DNA of 64,000 nucleotides, taken from the NCBI GenBank assembly GCA_964493785.1, contig CAZBPM010000019.1:1-64000 (forward strand), read 5' to 3'. Positions within the stretch are counted from its first letter, which is position 1; every line of letters starts with the position of its first letter. The notes under the pieces are model-generated. The model saw nothing but the letters and a program-made list of their open reading frames with translations, had not been told where the DNA came from and did not search any database. Source of the DNA: Hyphomicrobium_A sp964493785 (GTDB lineage: Bacteria; Pseudomonadota; Alphaproteobacteria; Rhizobiales; Hyphomicrobiaceae). A program made the translations under genes and the position numbers. This document shows positions 32,802-41,597 of this stretch, piece by piece.

Positions 32802-35800
32802 TTACTCGGCTGGCGTTGCGCGTGGCTTGTTCAGCAGTGCTTGCTGGGCGATGTGCTCAGGGGACTCATCGGTCGGGCCAATGAAGCGGCCGAAGATGCG
32901 CCAGATGAGATTGCCGACGTCGTCCATCACGGTGAAGAACGACGGCACGAAGACGAGCGACAGGACGGTTGAAACGAGCAGGCCGCCGATCACCGCGATT
33001 GCCATTGGGGCGCGGAACTCGCCTCCGTCGCCGATGGCCATTGCGCTCGGTATCATGCCGGCGACCATGGCCAGGGTCGTCATGACGATGGGGCGCGCAC
33101 GCTTGCGGCCGGCGTCGATCACGGCTTCGGTGCGTGGGACGCCCCTCGCGATCTCCTCGACGGCGAAGTCGACGAGCATAATCGCGTTCTTGGTGACGAT
33201 GCCCATCAGCATGAGCAGGCCGATGTATACCGGCATGCTGACGGAGTTGCCGGTGGCGAGAAGTGCGAGAACGACGCCGCCGAACGAGAGCGGGAGCGAC
33301 AGCAGGATGGTGATCGGCTGAGCGACGCTGCCAAACAGCAGAACCAGAACGCCGAAGACGATCATGAGGCCGGTGCCCATTGCGGTCATGAAGCCGGTCG
33401 CGACCTCGTCCTGGATCTCGGCGTCACCCGAAGGCTGCAGGCGGACACCGGGGGGCAGCTTCTGCGCCTCCACGACCTTGAGGAAGGTCTCGCGCGCGTC
33501 GCTCATGGCGTAGCGGGATTCCAGATCGACGCCGATAACGGCGCGGCGTTCGCGATCGTAGCGGTTGATGGAGCTGGGTCCGCGGTTGAAGTCGATGTCG
33601 GCGACGGCGGCCAGAGGTATCGCGGTCCCAGTGGCATTGGTGACGCGAAGATTGCGCAGGCGCTGCAGGTCGGTGCGCGCGTCCTCGCGGATCTGCACGC
33701 GAATGGGGACGAGGCGGTCGCCGGCATTGAACTTCGCGAGGTTGGCGTCGATATCGCCGATGGTGGCGACGCGGATGGTCTCGGCGATCTGGCTTGGGGC
33801 AACGCCGAGGCGGGCCGCGGCATCAAACTTGGGGGACACGCGCAGCTCGGGACGGTCGATGGCGGCATCAGCAGCAACGTTCTTGAAGCCCGGCACCTGG
33901 CGCAGCGCGCCTTCGAGCTTGCGCACCGCTTCGCCGAGTTCTTCGCCGTTGTGCGAGAGCATCGAGAATGAGAGCTCCCGCTCGCCGCGCTCGTTGACGT
34001 ACCAGACGCGCGCGTCGGGGGCGTCGGCCAGCTTGTCGGCGACGATGATGCGCAGATCCTTTTGCGGAAGTGTGCGCTCGGTCTTCGGCACGAGATGAAC
34101 GAACAGCGACGACTTGCGGACTTCGAGGCCTCCGGTCGGCGTCGTGCCGCCAAGGACGAATACGCTTGAGACCTCCGGGATGGTCTTCAGGAGCGTCACC
34201 ATGTGGTCGGTGGAGCGACGCGTGTCTTCGAGTGTCGAGCCGGGCGGCAGCTCGACGGAGACGACGAGACGCGAGGTGTCTTCGTCCGGCATGAAGCCTG
34301 TCGGCAGCAGCGTGGTCGCGTAGATGGAGCCAGCGAAGAGGCCGAGGCCGACGACGAGCGTCAGGTAGCGAACCCTGAGCGTCGCGTGGAGGAATGCGAC
34401 GTAGCTGCGCATGACGATGCCGTTGCCCTCGTGCTCTTCGGCTACGGGGCGCAGGAGGTAGGCCGCCATCATCGGCGTTATCAAGCGGGCGACGAGCAGT
34501 GAGATCAGCACCGCGACGGCCACGGTGAGGCCGAACTGGCGGAAGTACTGACCGGCGATGCCTCCCATGAACGACACGGGCGAGAAGATGGCGACGATGG
34601 TCAGCGAGATGGCGATGACGGCGAGGCCGATCTCGTCGGCGGCCTCGACCGCGGCGCGATAGGGCGATTTGCCGGTACGCATGTGGCGCACGATGTTCTC
34701 TATTTCGACGATGGCGTCGTCGACGAGAATGCCGGTCACCAGTGTGATGCCGAGCAGGCTGACGAGGTTGAGCGAGAAACCCATCAGCTGCATCGCCCAG
34801 AACGTGGGAATGGCGGAGAGTGGCAAGGCCACAGCGGCGATGAGCGTCGCGCGCACGTTTCGGAGAAAGACGAGAACGACGAGGACAGCCAGCACGGCGC
34901 CCTCGATCAGAGTCTCCATCGCGGATTCGTAGTTGCCGCGCGTGTAGGCGACCGCGTCGTCGACCTTGGTGAGGCGTATGTCTGGGTAAATCTGCTGCAG
35001 CTCAGCGAGTTTCGCGGTCACCACATTGGAGACGGATAGCTCGCTGGAGCCCTTCGATCGGAAGACGGAGAACGTGACGACAGGCGCGCCGCCCAGGCGT
35101 GCGAACGAGCGCTGTTCGCTGGCATCGTCGATGACGCGGCCGAGGTCTGACAGGCGCACCTTGCGACCACCGGACAGCAGGATTTTCGTTTCTGCGAGGT
35201 CCTCGACTTTGCGCGCGCCTGCGAGCGTGCGAATGGCCTGCTCCTGGCCTCCGACTTCGCCGCGACCACCGCCCAGATCGACGTTGGTGGCGCGCACCTG
35301 GGCATTGACCTCGGCGGCGGTGATGCCGAGCGCCAGCAGGCGGTCGGGATCCAGCAGGACGCGAACCTCGCGATCGACGCCGCCGTAGCGCTCGACGCGG
35401 CCAACGCCTTTGAGGCCCTGGAGCTGGCGCTTGATGACGTCGTCGACGTGCCAGGAGAGCTGCTCCAGGGTCAGGCCGGGCGAGGACGCGGCATAGGTGA
35501 GGATCGACTGACCCTCGACGTCGATGCGCTGGACGATCGGCTCGTTGATGTCGCGCGGCAGTTGCAGGCGGATCTTGTCGATGGCGTCCTTGACGTCATT
35601 GACGGCGCGATCCTGGTTCACTTCGAGGCGGAACTCGATGACGGTCTGCGACTGGCCGTCGGTCACCGTCGACATGATGTGCTTGACGCCGGTGATGTTG
35701 GCGACTGCGTCCTCGACGTACTTGGTGACCTGGCTCTCAAGCTCGGCGGGCGCCGCACCCGACTGCACGACGGTGATGGCGACGAGTGGCACGTCGATGT

Positions 35801-35921
35801 TGGGGAACCGCGTCACCGGGAGCGTCATGAAGCTGATGACGCCGAGCAGGGTCAGCACCGCGAACAGCACGATCGAGGGGACGGGGCGGCGGATGGACCA
35901 TGCCGATATGTTGAGGCGCAT
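32802..35921 (-). CDS. RND efflux pump inner-membrane subunit (HAE1 family)
   Basis: 1039 residues, the standard AcrB/MexB length. Twelve helices in two groups flank two large periplasmic domains. Recognisable pieces are the amphipathic start ISAWSIRRPVPSIVLF, the family motif TRFPNIDVP, the TM4 proton-relay segment GILVDDAIVEIENIVRH with two Asp, and the pseudo-repeat TM10 region GIVTKNAIMLVDFA with Lys. It exports drugs or hydrophobic compounds, driven by the proton gradient, together with the adaptor encoded upstream; no outer-membrane factor gene is present here. It follows the adaptor by 43 nt, in the tetR-adaptor-pump transcript. Convergent with the DevCAB operon. Confidence 0.96.
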   Translation of the reverse strand: MRLNISAWSIRRPVPSIVLFAVLTLLGVISFMTLPVTRFPNIDVPLVAITVVQSGAAPAELESQVTKYVEDAVANITGVKHIMSTVTDGQSQTVIEFRLEVNQDRAVNDVKDAIDKIRLQLPRDINEPIVQRIDVEGQSILTYAASSPGLTLEQLSWHVDDVIKRQLQGLKGVGRVERYGGVDREVRVLLDPDRLLALGITAAEVNAQVRATNVDLGGGRGEVGGQEQAIRTLAGARKVEDLAETKILLSGGRKVRLSDLGRVIDDASEQRSFARLGGAPVVTFSVFRSKGSSELSVSNVVTAKLAELQQIYPDIRLTKVDDAVAYTRGNYESAMETLIEGAVLAVLVVLVFLRNVRATLIAAVALPLSAIPTFWAMQLMGFSLNLVSLLGITLVTGILVDDAIVEIENIVRHMRTGKSPYRAAVEAADEIGLAVIAISLTIVAIFSPVSFMGGIAGQYFRQFGLTVAVAVLISLLVARLITPMMAAYLLRPVAEEHEGNGIVMRSYVAFLHATLRVRYLTLVVGLGLFAGSIYATTLLPTGFMPDEDTSRLVVSVELPPGSTLEDTRRSTDHMVTLLKTIPEVSSVFVLGGTTPTGGLEVRKSSLFVHLVPKTERTLPQKDLRIIVADKLADAPDARVWYVNERGERELSFSMLSHNGEELGEAVRKLEGALRQVPGFKNVAADAAIDRPELRVSPKFDAAARLGVAPSQIAETIRVATIGDIDANLAKFNAGDRLVPIRVQIREDARTDLQRLRNLRVTNATGTAIPLAAVADIDFNRGPSSINRYDRERRAVIGVDLESRYAMSDARETFLKVVEAQKLPPGVRLQPSGDAEIQDEVATGFMTAMGTGLMIVFGVLVLLFGSVAQPITILLSLPLSFGGVVLALLATGNSVSMPVYIGLLMLMGIVTKNAIMLVDFAVEEIARGVPRTEAVIDAGRKRARPIVMTTLAMVAGMIPSAMAIGDGGEFRAPMAIAVIGGLLVSTVLSLVFVPSFFTVMDDVGNLIWRIFGRFIGPTDESPEHIAQQALLNKPRATPAE

Positions 35922-35964
35922 CTGGCGTACCGATTACGAAGCGGCGAATTTCTCGATCATCAGA

Positions 35965-37212
35965 CTAACGGGCATCGCTGACCTTGGGGTCGGGGATGAC
36001 GGGTCGAACCTGATCGCCATCGCGCAGGAACGTGCCGGCGCGGGCGACGACCATGTCTCCTTCGGAGATGCCCGAGAGCACCTCGATGAGGCCGCGGGCG
36101 ATCAGTCCTGTCTTGATGTCTCGGCGTTCGACGCGTCCGTCGCGCACGACCTGCACGTATGTGCCGGCGCTGTCGAAGACGACCGCAGATGCAGGAACGC
36201 CAAGGCCGTGGCTCTTGGCGGAAGCGATGCTGCCGCGGCCATAACTGCCGATGCGCAAGCGGGGATCATTGCCGAGGAAGATACGCACGCGTCCGAGGCG
36301 GGTCAGCTTGTCCACCTCGGGCGAGACAAGCCTAACGCTGCCTTCGACATCGCCAATGCCGGCGACATCGACATGGGCCTTCTGGCCGGCGGAAATCTTG
36401 GCAAGCTCGGTCTCGATGACCTCGGCGTCGAGCTCGACCTCGCCGCGGGCGACGATGCGGAACATGGGCTCGGCCGCGCCTGACGACATGCCGCCGATGC
36501 GGGCGGTCCTGCGGCTGATGAGGCCATCAGCTGGGGCGGTGACGGCGGTGTTGGCGCGCTTCCACATCAGCTCTCGGCGCTGGGCCTCGACCTGGAGCTT
36601 TTCAGCCTCCGCCAGACGCAGGCCATCTTCGGCGGACTTCAGTTGAGCGGCGGCGGACTTTGCAGCAGCCTCGCGCTGATCGAAGGTCGAGCCGGAGAGG
36701 AAGCCGGAGTTTTTCAGCGGTTTGGCGCGCTCGAAGTTCGCGTCGGCTTCGGCAAGTCGTGCCTTTGCATCGACGATCTGGCTGCCGGTCTGCGATATCG
36801 CAGCGGCTGCACGCGCAAGGGATGCCTCGTTCTGCGCGAGCTGGGCATCGAGAGATTCCTGGACGAGCACCGCCAGCACGTCGCCCTTCTTGACGTAATC
36901 GCCCTCGTCGACCTTCAGCTCGAGCACGCGGAATCCCTCGACCTCGGGGGCGACGAGGATCTCATCGCGCGGCACCAGCGAGCCCGAGACCGTAACCAGC
37001 TCGGTGAAGTCGGCCTGGCCCACCTTGATGACGGTCACCGCGGGAGGCGGCGCGGGCGGTGGCTCGTTGCGCTTGGCTTCCTTGTGCCCGACCTTCCAGT
37101 CGCTGAAGGCGGTGAGATAAGGGACGAGCTGGGGCGCCATGTGCGGGGCGAGCATGACGGCGGTGCCGCCGATGGCGACGACCGAGCCCAGGATGAGCAA
37201 CAGCCTTTTCAT
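35965..37212 (-). CDS. RND efflux periplasmic adaptor subunit
   Basis: 415 residues. An N-terminal membrane helix or signal anchor (RLLLILGSVVAIGGTAVML, about 3-21) is followed by the lipoyl half with TVSGSLVPRDEILVAPEVEGFRV near 80-102, a helical hairpin (about 120-210), the lipoyl second half TAVTAPADGLISRRTARIG near 222-240, a beta-barrel and a membrane-proximal domain. A proline-rich linker (EPPPAPPPAVTV) is unusual in length. It connects the RND pump to an outer-membrane channel. ATG 37212 overlaps the TetR stop by 4 nt, so both are translated together. Confidence 0.95.
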   Translation of the reverse strand: MKRLLLILGSVVAIGGTAVMLAPHMAPQLVPYLTAFSDWKVGHKEAKRNEPPPAPPPAVTVIKVGQADFTELVTVSGSLVPRDEILVAPEVEGFRVLELKVDEGDYVKKGDVLAVLVQESLDAQLAQNEASLARAAAAISQTGSQIVDAKARLAEADANFERAKPLKNSGFLSGSTFDQREAAAKSAAAQLKSAEDGLRLAEAEKLQVEAQRRELMWKRANTAVTAPADGLISRRTARIGGMSSGAAEPMFRIVARGEVELDAEVIETELAKISAGQKAHVDVAGIGDVEGSVRLVSPEVDKLTRLGRVRIFLGNDPRLRIGSYGRGSIASAKSHGLGVPASAVVFDSAGTYVQVVRDGRVERRDIKTGLIARGLIEVLSGISEGDMVVARAGTFLRDGDQVRPVIPDPKVSDAR

Positions 37213-37850
37213 CGCCGGTACTCCATGGCGGTGTCTTTGGTGACCACGGCCAGATCCGGCTGGACGTTGAGAAGCTTGCGGATCAGGGCCATCACGGCTG
37301 GCACGAATGTTTCGGGATCGAAGCTCGGATCGAGAGCGCGGCGCATGAAGAGGCCGTCGCCGATCATCGAGAACAGCTTGGTGAGCGTCGGGATATCGAA
37401 GTCCGGCTTTATGCGGCCTTCCTCGGCAAGCCGCGCGAACAGCTTCTCGAAGCTGTCTTCCACGAAGCGATCGACCGAGCGGTAGATTTCGCCGACGCGA
37501 GGATTGCGCATAGATTCCAGGCCGATCTCCAGGCACATCGTGCGCTTATGCGGCGGCTCCTCGGCGAAATAGTGATTACCCAGTTCCGAGAGTGCGCGCA
37601 TGAAATCGGGTGCGGAAGACACCTCCGCAAACCGCTCGGCGAAATCTGCGCGATCGCGCTCCGCTAGGCCGCCGATGAGGTCTTCCTTGGAGGCGAAGTA
37701 GACGTAGAGCGCGCCGGGGCTGACCGAGGCTTCCCGGCAGATGTCCTGCATGGTGGTGCGATGGAAACCGGAGCGCGCGAAGCAGATCTCGGCGGCGTCG
37801 AGGATGTGCTCGCGCCGGGCGCGCTGGGTGGCAGGTTTGAGTTTTGGCAT
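37209..37850 (-). CDS. TetR family repressor of the RND operon
   Basis: 213 residues. The N-terminal helix-turn-helix (about 11-58) reads RREHILDAAEICFARSGFHRTTMQDICREASVSPGALYVYFASKEDL, the classic TetR pattern with ligand-binding helices following. It is first in the tetR-adaptor-pump operon and overlaps the adaptor by 4 nt, so it almost certainly represses its own operon and is relieved by a pump substrate. The frame is open upstream to 38123 through the microsatellite, but ATG 37850 is just before the helix-turn-helix and leaves the operator palindrome (37903-37920) outside the gene. Confidence 0.93.
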   Translation of the reverse strand: MPKLKPATQRARREHILDAAEICFARSGFHRTTMQDICREASVSPGALYVYFASKEDLIGGLAERDRADFAERFAEVSSAPDFMRALSELGNHYFAEEPPHKRTMCLEIGLESMRNPRVGEIYRSVDRFVEDSFEKLFARLAEEGRIKPDFDIPTLTKLFSMIGDGLFMRRALDPSFDPETFVPAVMALIRKLLNVQPDLAVVTKDTAMEYRR

Positions 37851-37902
37851 GCGGGCGCCGGTTGAAGAATGTCCTAATCCAAGTGTTATGGTGGCACGAA
37901 AC

Positions 37903-37920
37903 AAAACGAACAATCGTTTT
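37903..37920. promoter_or_regulatory. Perfect palindrome, probable TetR operator
   Basis: AAAACGA-ACAA-TCGTTTT, arms of 7 nt, lies 53-70 nt upstream of the tetR start, where a self-regulating operator is expected. The neighbourhood is AT-rich compared with the region and probably includes the promoter. Confidence 0.65.
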
Positions 37921-37968
37921 CTTTGCATGCCAAGATGGCACACTGAAGGCGTTGCAGGGGTGCATCGA

Positions 37969-38046
37969 GGCGGCAGGCAGGCTGGCTGGCTGGGAGGCAG
38001 GGAGGCTGGAGGCAGGGAGGCAGGCAGGCAGGCAGGCAGGCTGGGG
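37969..38046. repeat. Tetranucleotide microsatellite (GGCA/GGCT units)
   Basis: About 78 nt built from GGCA, GGCT and GGGA units, with an uninterrupted block of five GGCA copies near 38015-38040. It sits between the bcsS 3' end and the tetR operator. Slippage-prone tracts like this can change length between cells. In the minus-strand frame open before tetR it would encode a Pro/Leu/Ala/Cys repeat, but translation there is not supported. Confidence 0.8.
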
Positions 38047-38104
38047 AACGTATCGGCAGGGCGGCGCTGGGCGACCACTCCGGCAAGCGCGCTGGGGCAC
38101 AGTG

Positions 38105-38854
38105 CTAGAACTGAGTGAGCCAATTCGCCGTTGCATAGGGTGCGCGTATTGCCTGGGCGTCATCGAGGAAGCGGCCGGCGAAACCGCCCGACACAGAGAC
38201 TTCGCCATGTTTCAGGGTGTAGCGCGCGAACAATCCGGCGCGGGCATCCTCGCCAAGGTCGTTAGAATTTATGCCGCCTTCCAACCCGAGCGAGACGTCG
38301 CCGAAGACTCGGTAGCCGGCGCGGAGGCGGGCGGCGGCGGTGCCATGGGCGCTGGTCCATGACAGGTCGAGCGATGTCCAACTCGCGTCGCCGACATTGA
38401 GCCAGAACTCAGCGGCGATCTTAGGCCCAACCTTTTGACCTTGAACGGGATTGTCTGGGTCGAACGGGGCGATCTGGTGGTCGATCACGGCGATGCCGAG
38501 GAAGCCTTTGGCGGTGAGCGGGCCAAGCCGTTTGAGGTATCCGACGAGGGCTTCGCCATAAGTGTTTTGAGCGGTGAAGCTGTTCGCCTCGCCGCGGCGG
38601 ATGCCGGTGTAAACATACTGGCCGTAGCCACCGGAAAGGCGCAGGCGCAGGCCATCGGAGAAGATGTGGCCATAGGGGGCCACGGTCGCGCCGGAGTAGA
38701 GCAGCCAGACGTTGCTAGAGACGTCGGCGCCGGCCCAGACCTCGCGCCAGCCATATTCTGGTTCGGGTTCGGGTTCGGCGCGGCCCGGCGAAGACAGCGC
38801 GAGAGCTCCGACTGCCGGGAGCAAAAAGTGCCCAAGTACCTTCAAAATCGACAT
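38105..38854 (-). CDS. bcsS: Cellulose biosynthesis protein BcsS-like outer-membrane protein
   Basis: 249 residues. A signal peptide (about 1-27, ending PGRA) is followed by a beta-rich domain with the BcsS pattern: GADVSSNVWLLYSGATVAP, LRLSGGYGQYVYTG near 80, and the terminal aromatic strand ANWLTQF typical of outer-membrane barrels. BcsS genes usually accompany bcsA/bcsB cellulose synthase clusters; no synthase is nearby, so this copy is isolated. A possible proline-glutamate repeat (EPEPEPE) follows the signal peptide. ATG 38854 gives a cleaner signal peptide than the upstream TTG 38866. No ribosome site is evident. Confidence 0.75.
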   Translation of the reverse strand: MSILKVLGHFLLPAVGALALSSPGRAEPEPEPEYGWREVWAGADVSSNVWLLYSGATVAPYGHIFSDGLRLRLSGGYGQYVYTGIRRGEANSFTAQNTYGEALVGYLKRLGPLTAKGFLGIAVIDHQIAPFDPDNPVQGQKVGPKIAAEFWLNVGDASWTSLDLSWTSAHGTAAARLRAGYRVFGDVSLGLEGGINSNDLGEDARAGLFARYTLKHGEVSVSGGFAGRFLDDAQAIRAPYATANWLTQF

Positions 38855-39130
38855 ACGCACACGCAATGACGCGAGGTGTTACGGCAAAATCCAAATAACC
38901 ATTAACCATCCTGCGAAGCGCATACAACTACGTACTGCGGGCCGCCTTCGATAACGATTCCGCGACGGGGGCGAATATCGCCTGTGCACGGAGCGCTTTT
39001 CTGTCATCCTCCCCCAGTCTCGACAGATAAGATATTTTTCGTAGGGTTGCTTCAAACCCTCAACGGAGACGGCCCAAAGCCTGGCTCCCCCGCCGCAACC
39101 GGGCCGTCCACAAAAAAGGGAGGACGTACC
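38855..39130. other. Divergent promoter region of bcsS and the phasin gene
   Basis: About 275 nt. No gene is seen. The phasin ribosome site GGGAGG lies at 39118-39123. Confidence 0.45.
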
Positions 39131-39562
39131 ATGGTTGCCCACAATTCCCCTGCAAACGGCAAGACACCGGCCCAATCGCCGTTCCAGTTCTATTTCGGCG
39201 GACTGGAAGCTTTCGGTCAGACATACGATCCACTGATGAAGGGCCTCGCGCGCACGCAGCTCGAGATGCTCGGCTTCTTCAATCGGCGGGCGCAGGCCTA
39301 TATGCAGATCCCGGCGCGTGCCGCCCAGTGCCGCACTCCGCAGGACCTCGCCAATGCACAGGCGCAATTCTGGCGGTCAGCGTACGAGGACTACACGCAG
39401 AGCGTCGGGCGGGTAACCAACGCGCTCGCGGCGTGCGCGCCGAACCTTGCGGCCATGGTGTCGGAGGAAGTTCGCAACGCGCACGACTACATCGCGTTTC
39501 CGGATGCCGAGAGCAAAGACCCCGGCAACGGCAGACCTTCGCGTGAGCGCAAAGCAGCGTAG
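39131..39562 (+). CDS. Phasin family protein
   Basis: 143 residues. The central helical region (about 20-115) is amphipathic, with FNRRAQAYMQIPARAAQCRTPQDLANAQAQFWRSAYEDYTQS, where the RTPQDLANAQAQFW piece is close to the phasin pattern (cRTPqDl..vQ..f). Phasins coat polyhydroxyalkanoate granules and also occur without PHA. A disordered basic tail ends the protein. GGGAGG lies 7 nt before ATG 39131, fixing the start although the frame is open from 38984. It stands alone. Confidence 0.85.
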   Translation: MVAHNSPANGKTPAQSPFQFYFGGLEAFGQTYDPLMKGLARTQLEMLGFFNRRAQAYMQIPARAAQCRTPQDLANAQAQFWRSAYEDYTQSVGRVTNALAACAPNLAAMVSEEVRNAHDYIAFPDAESKDPGNGRPSRERKAA

Positions 39563-39654
39563 CGACCGCAAGATATCTTGAGTGACGCGTTTGCAGCCGG
39601 GGCGTGGCAATGGCCCCCGGGATAAGGGCGTGCGCGAATGCGCGTGCCAGAGGG

Positions 39655-40224
39655 CTATTTCAGCTCCGCCAGCGCTTCCTTGAAGCCGCTGAGCGAGATT
39701 GGGATGCCGATTCCCGCCTCCTCCGCCTGGAAGATGATGAAGATGGCGGTCTTTCCGTTCTTCAGCTGCTCGACAAGCGGATCCTCGACCACGACCTGCG
39801 CGTAGCAGGCAAAGGTGTGGCAGCGCAGGAACGGCGCGTGGCCGACGTCCTTGTCGTCAATCTTCAGGCCGAGCCCCGGTGGCAGCAGGATGCCGAGGGG
39901 TGCAAACACGCGCAGGACGCGCGTCCCGTTCGAGAATTTTTGGAAGTAGACGGTGAGGCCGATGTTGTCCTTGTCCTCGGCGGTGACGCTCTGCACGAGC
40001 GCGCAGACCTCGTTCTTGGCGCCGGGCGGGGGATCCTTGCAGACGATCTGCCAGTCGCCGTGCTGCGACTTGACGGTGCCTTCCTGAGCCGCCGCGGGAA
40101 CGGTCGACACAGCGAAAAGCGCAAAGAGAAATGCCAATTGCGCCGCATATTTCGAGGCAGCGCGCGCAATAAATTTTGACGCGCTGCAATAGGCGGCAGC
40201 GTCAGCCGGGTTGATGTCGTGCAC
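39655..40224 (-). CDS. Invasion-associated locus B (IalB) family protein
   Basis: 189 residues. The signal peptide (about 20-47, AAQLAFLFALFAVSTVPAAAQ) is followed by the IalB domain: HGDWQIVC near 53-60, the paired cysteines in EVCALVQ and RCHTFACYAQ, and LGLKIDDKD. IalB proteins are periplasmic beta proteins first described in Bartonella invasion, and in free-living bacteria are of unknown function. CAGGAG lies 6 nt before GTG 40224; the longer open frame back to 40389 lacks a signal-peptide-compatible start, so 40224 is chosen. It is divergent from the cytochrome oxidase operon. Confidence 0.85.
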   Translation of the reverse strand: MHDINPADAAAYCSASKFIARAASKYAAQLAFLFALFAVSTVPAAAQEGTVKSQHGDWQIVCKDPPPGAKNEVCALVQSVTAEDKDNIGLTVYFQKFSNGTRVLRVFAPLGILLPPGLGLKIDDKDVGHAPFLRCHTFACYAQVVVEDPLVEQLKNGKTAIFIIFQAEEAGIGIPISLSGFKEALAELK

Positions 40225-40548
40225 GCGAAGCTCCTGAAGGCTGCCGGCGAAATGCCGGCGTGCAACGTGGTGTCGCTGGAATCGGGCCAAAGTTGGGATC
40301 TGATGCATGTCAGAACCGTTTGATGCACGGCGGAAATCACGCTGCGTCACAACGCGTGGAAATGACGCATCAAGCTTGACTTGAGCCAAGGAAATCTATT
40401 GTGCTCATAGTTGACGAGGGGACTTGTGTCCTGCGTGACCTGCCTCGGGTGGGTGCGCGGTTGTTACGGGCGAACTGATCAAAAGGCAGCGCCTGTTTTG
40501 GGGAGGTACTCGGCCACTGCGGCCGAGGCAGCACTTGGGAGCGGATGA
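40225..40548. promoter_or_regulatory. Divergent promoter region of ialB and the oxidase operon
   Basis: About 320 nt. TTGACT at 40376-40381 and TATTGT at 40397-40402 look like -35 and -10 boxes for the plus strand, but the spacer is only 15 nt, so this is tentative. The ribosome site of ctaC is GGGAG shortly before ATG 40549. Confidence 0.4.
40231..40235 (-). promoter_or_regulatory. Ribosome binding site deciding the IalB start
   Basis: AGGAG on the minus strand ends 6 nt before GTG 40224 and supports that start against the longer frame. Confidence 0.7.
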
Positions 40549-41529
40549 ATGTTTAGACGACTGCTTTGCTCGGCACCGGCCGCAGCATTTGCGATGCTGT
40601 TGCTAGGGTCGTTTGCATGGGCCGGAATGGGCCAGCCTTCGCCCGGCGAAATGGGCATGCAGGCCGCCGCGACACCCGTCGCAGAGGCGATCCACTCGTT
40701 CTACGACTTCGTCAACGTGATCATCATCTCGATCACCGTCTTCGTGATGCTGCTGCTGCTGTACGTGATGTACCGCTTCAATGAGCGGTCCAACCCGAAC
40801 CCCTCCACCGTCACGCATCACACGGGTCTCGAAGTTGCCTGGACGGTCATTCCGATCCTCGTCCTCGTAGCCATCGCCATTCCCTCGTTCCGCCTTTTGA
40901 ACCTCCAGTACAGCTACCCGAAGGCCGACCTGACGCTGAAGGCTACCGGCTACCAATGGTACTGGGAGCACGCCTATCCCGAGCTGGGCATCACCTTCGA
41001 GACGCGCATGCTCGATGACGCGAGCCGCGAGGAGCTGATTGCCCAGAACATTCCGGCTCCGCGCAACCTGGCGGTCGACAACGAAATCATCATTCCGGTC
41101 GGCAAGACCGTGAACACGCTGATCACCGCCGCGCCCGATGGCGTCATCCACGATTGGACCGTCCCGTCGTTCGGCTCGAAGGTCGACGCCGTGCCGGGCC
41201 GCATCACCTCCACCTGGTTCAAGCCAACCGTCGAAGGCGTGTTCTACGGCCAGTGCTCGGAGCTTTGCGGCAAGGACCATGCGTTCATGCCGATCGCTGT
41301 CCGCGTCGTGAAGGAAGAGGTCTTCAATTCCTGGGTCGAAGCGCAGAAGCAGGCCATCGAGATCGGTAAGGCTGCCGGCGCCGAGAAGGACAAGGAAAAG
41401 CGCAAAGAGCTGCTGAAGCAGAAGAAGGACCTTCTCGATAAGGCCAAGGGGATCGTCCACCAGGCTGCACTCGAGCAGGCCGGCGTGCGCCAGTTCGCCA
41501 ACAACGGCGATGCCTCGCAGGCCAAGTGA
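40549..41529 (+). CDS. ctaC: Cytochrome c oxidase subunit II
   Basis: 326 residues. Signal peptide (about 1-25), two membrane helices (about 50-75 and 95-115) and the periplasmic cupredoxin domain. The CuA site is complete: His201 in VIHDWTVPSFG, Cys236, Glu238, Cys240 in CSELCGKDH, His244 and Met247. It accepts electrons from cytochrome c for the aa3-type terminal oxidase. The C-terminal 70 residues are a charged helical extension (KEKRKELLKQKKDLLDK) seen in related alphaproteobacteria. First gene of the oxidase operon, 68 nt before ctaD. Confidence 0.97.
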   Translation: MFRRLLCSAPAAAFAMLLLGSFAWAGMGQPSPGEMGMQAAATPVAEAIHSFYDFVNVIIISITVFVMLLLLYVMYRFNERSNPNPSTVTHHTGLEVAWTVIPILVLVAIAIPSFRLLNLQYSYPKADLTLKATGYQWYWEHAYPELGITFETRMLDDASREELIAQNIPAPRNLAVDNEIIIPVGKTVNTLITAAPDGVIHDWTVPSFGSKVDAVPGRITSTWFKPTVEGVFYGQCSELCGKDHAFMPIAVRVVKEEVFNSWVEAQKQAIEIGKAAGAEKDKEKRKELLKQKKDLLDKAKGIVHQAALEQAGVRQFANNGDASQAK

Positions 41530-41597
41530 TCCGCTTCACGCAAATCCAGATGAGCTCCGGGCAAAGCCCGGCAACAAACACTTAGGGCGAACGTACA

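Noticed and set aside
37850..38123. Long N-terminal extension of the TetR protein
   Set aside because: It would translate the microsatellite into a Pro/Leu/Cys repeat and cover the operator palindrome; the family start at 37850 is better.
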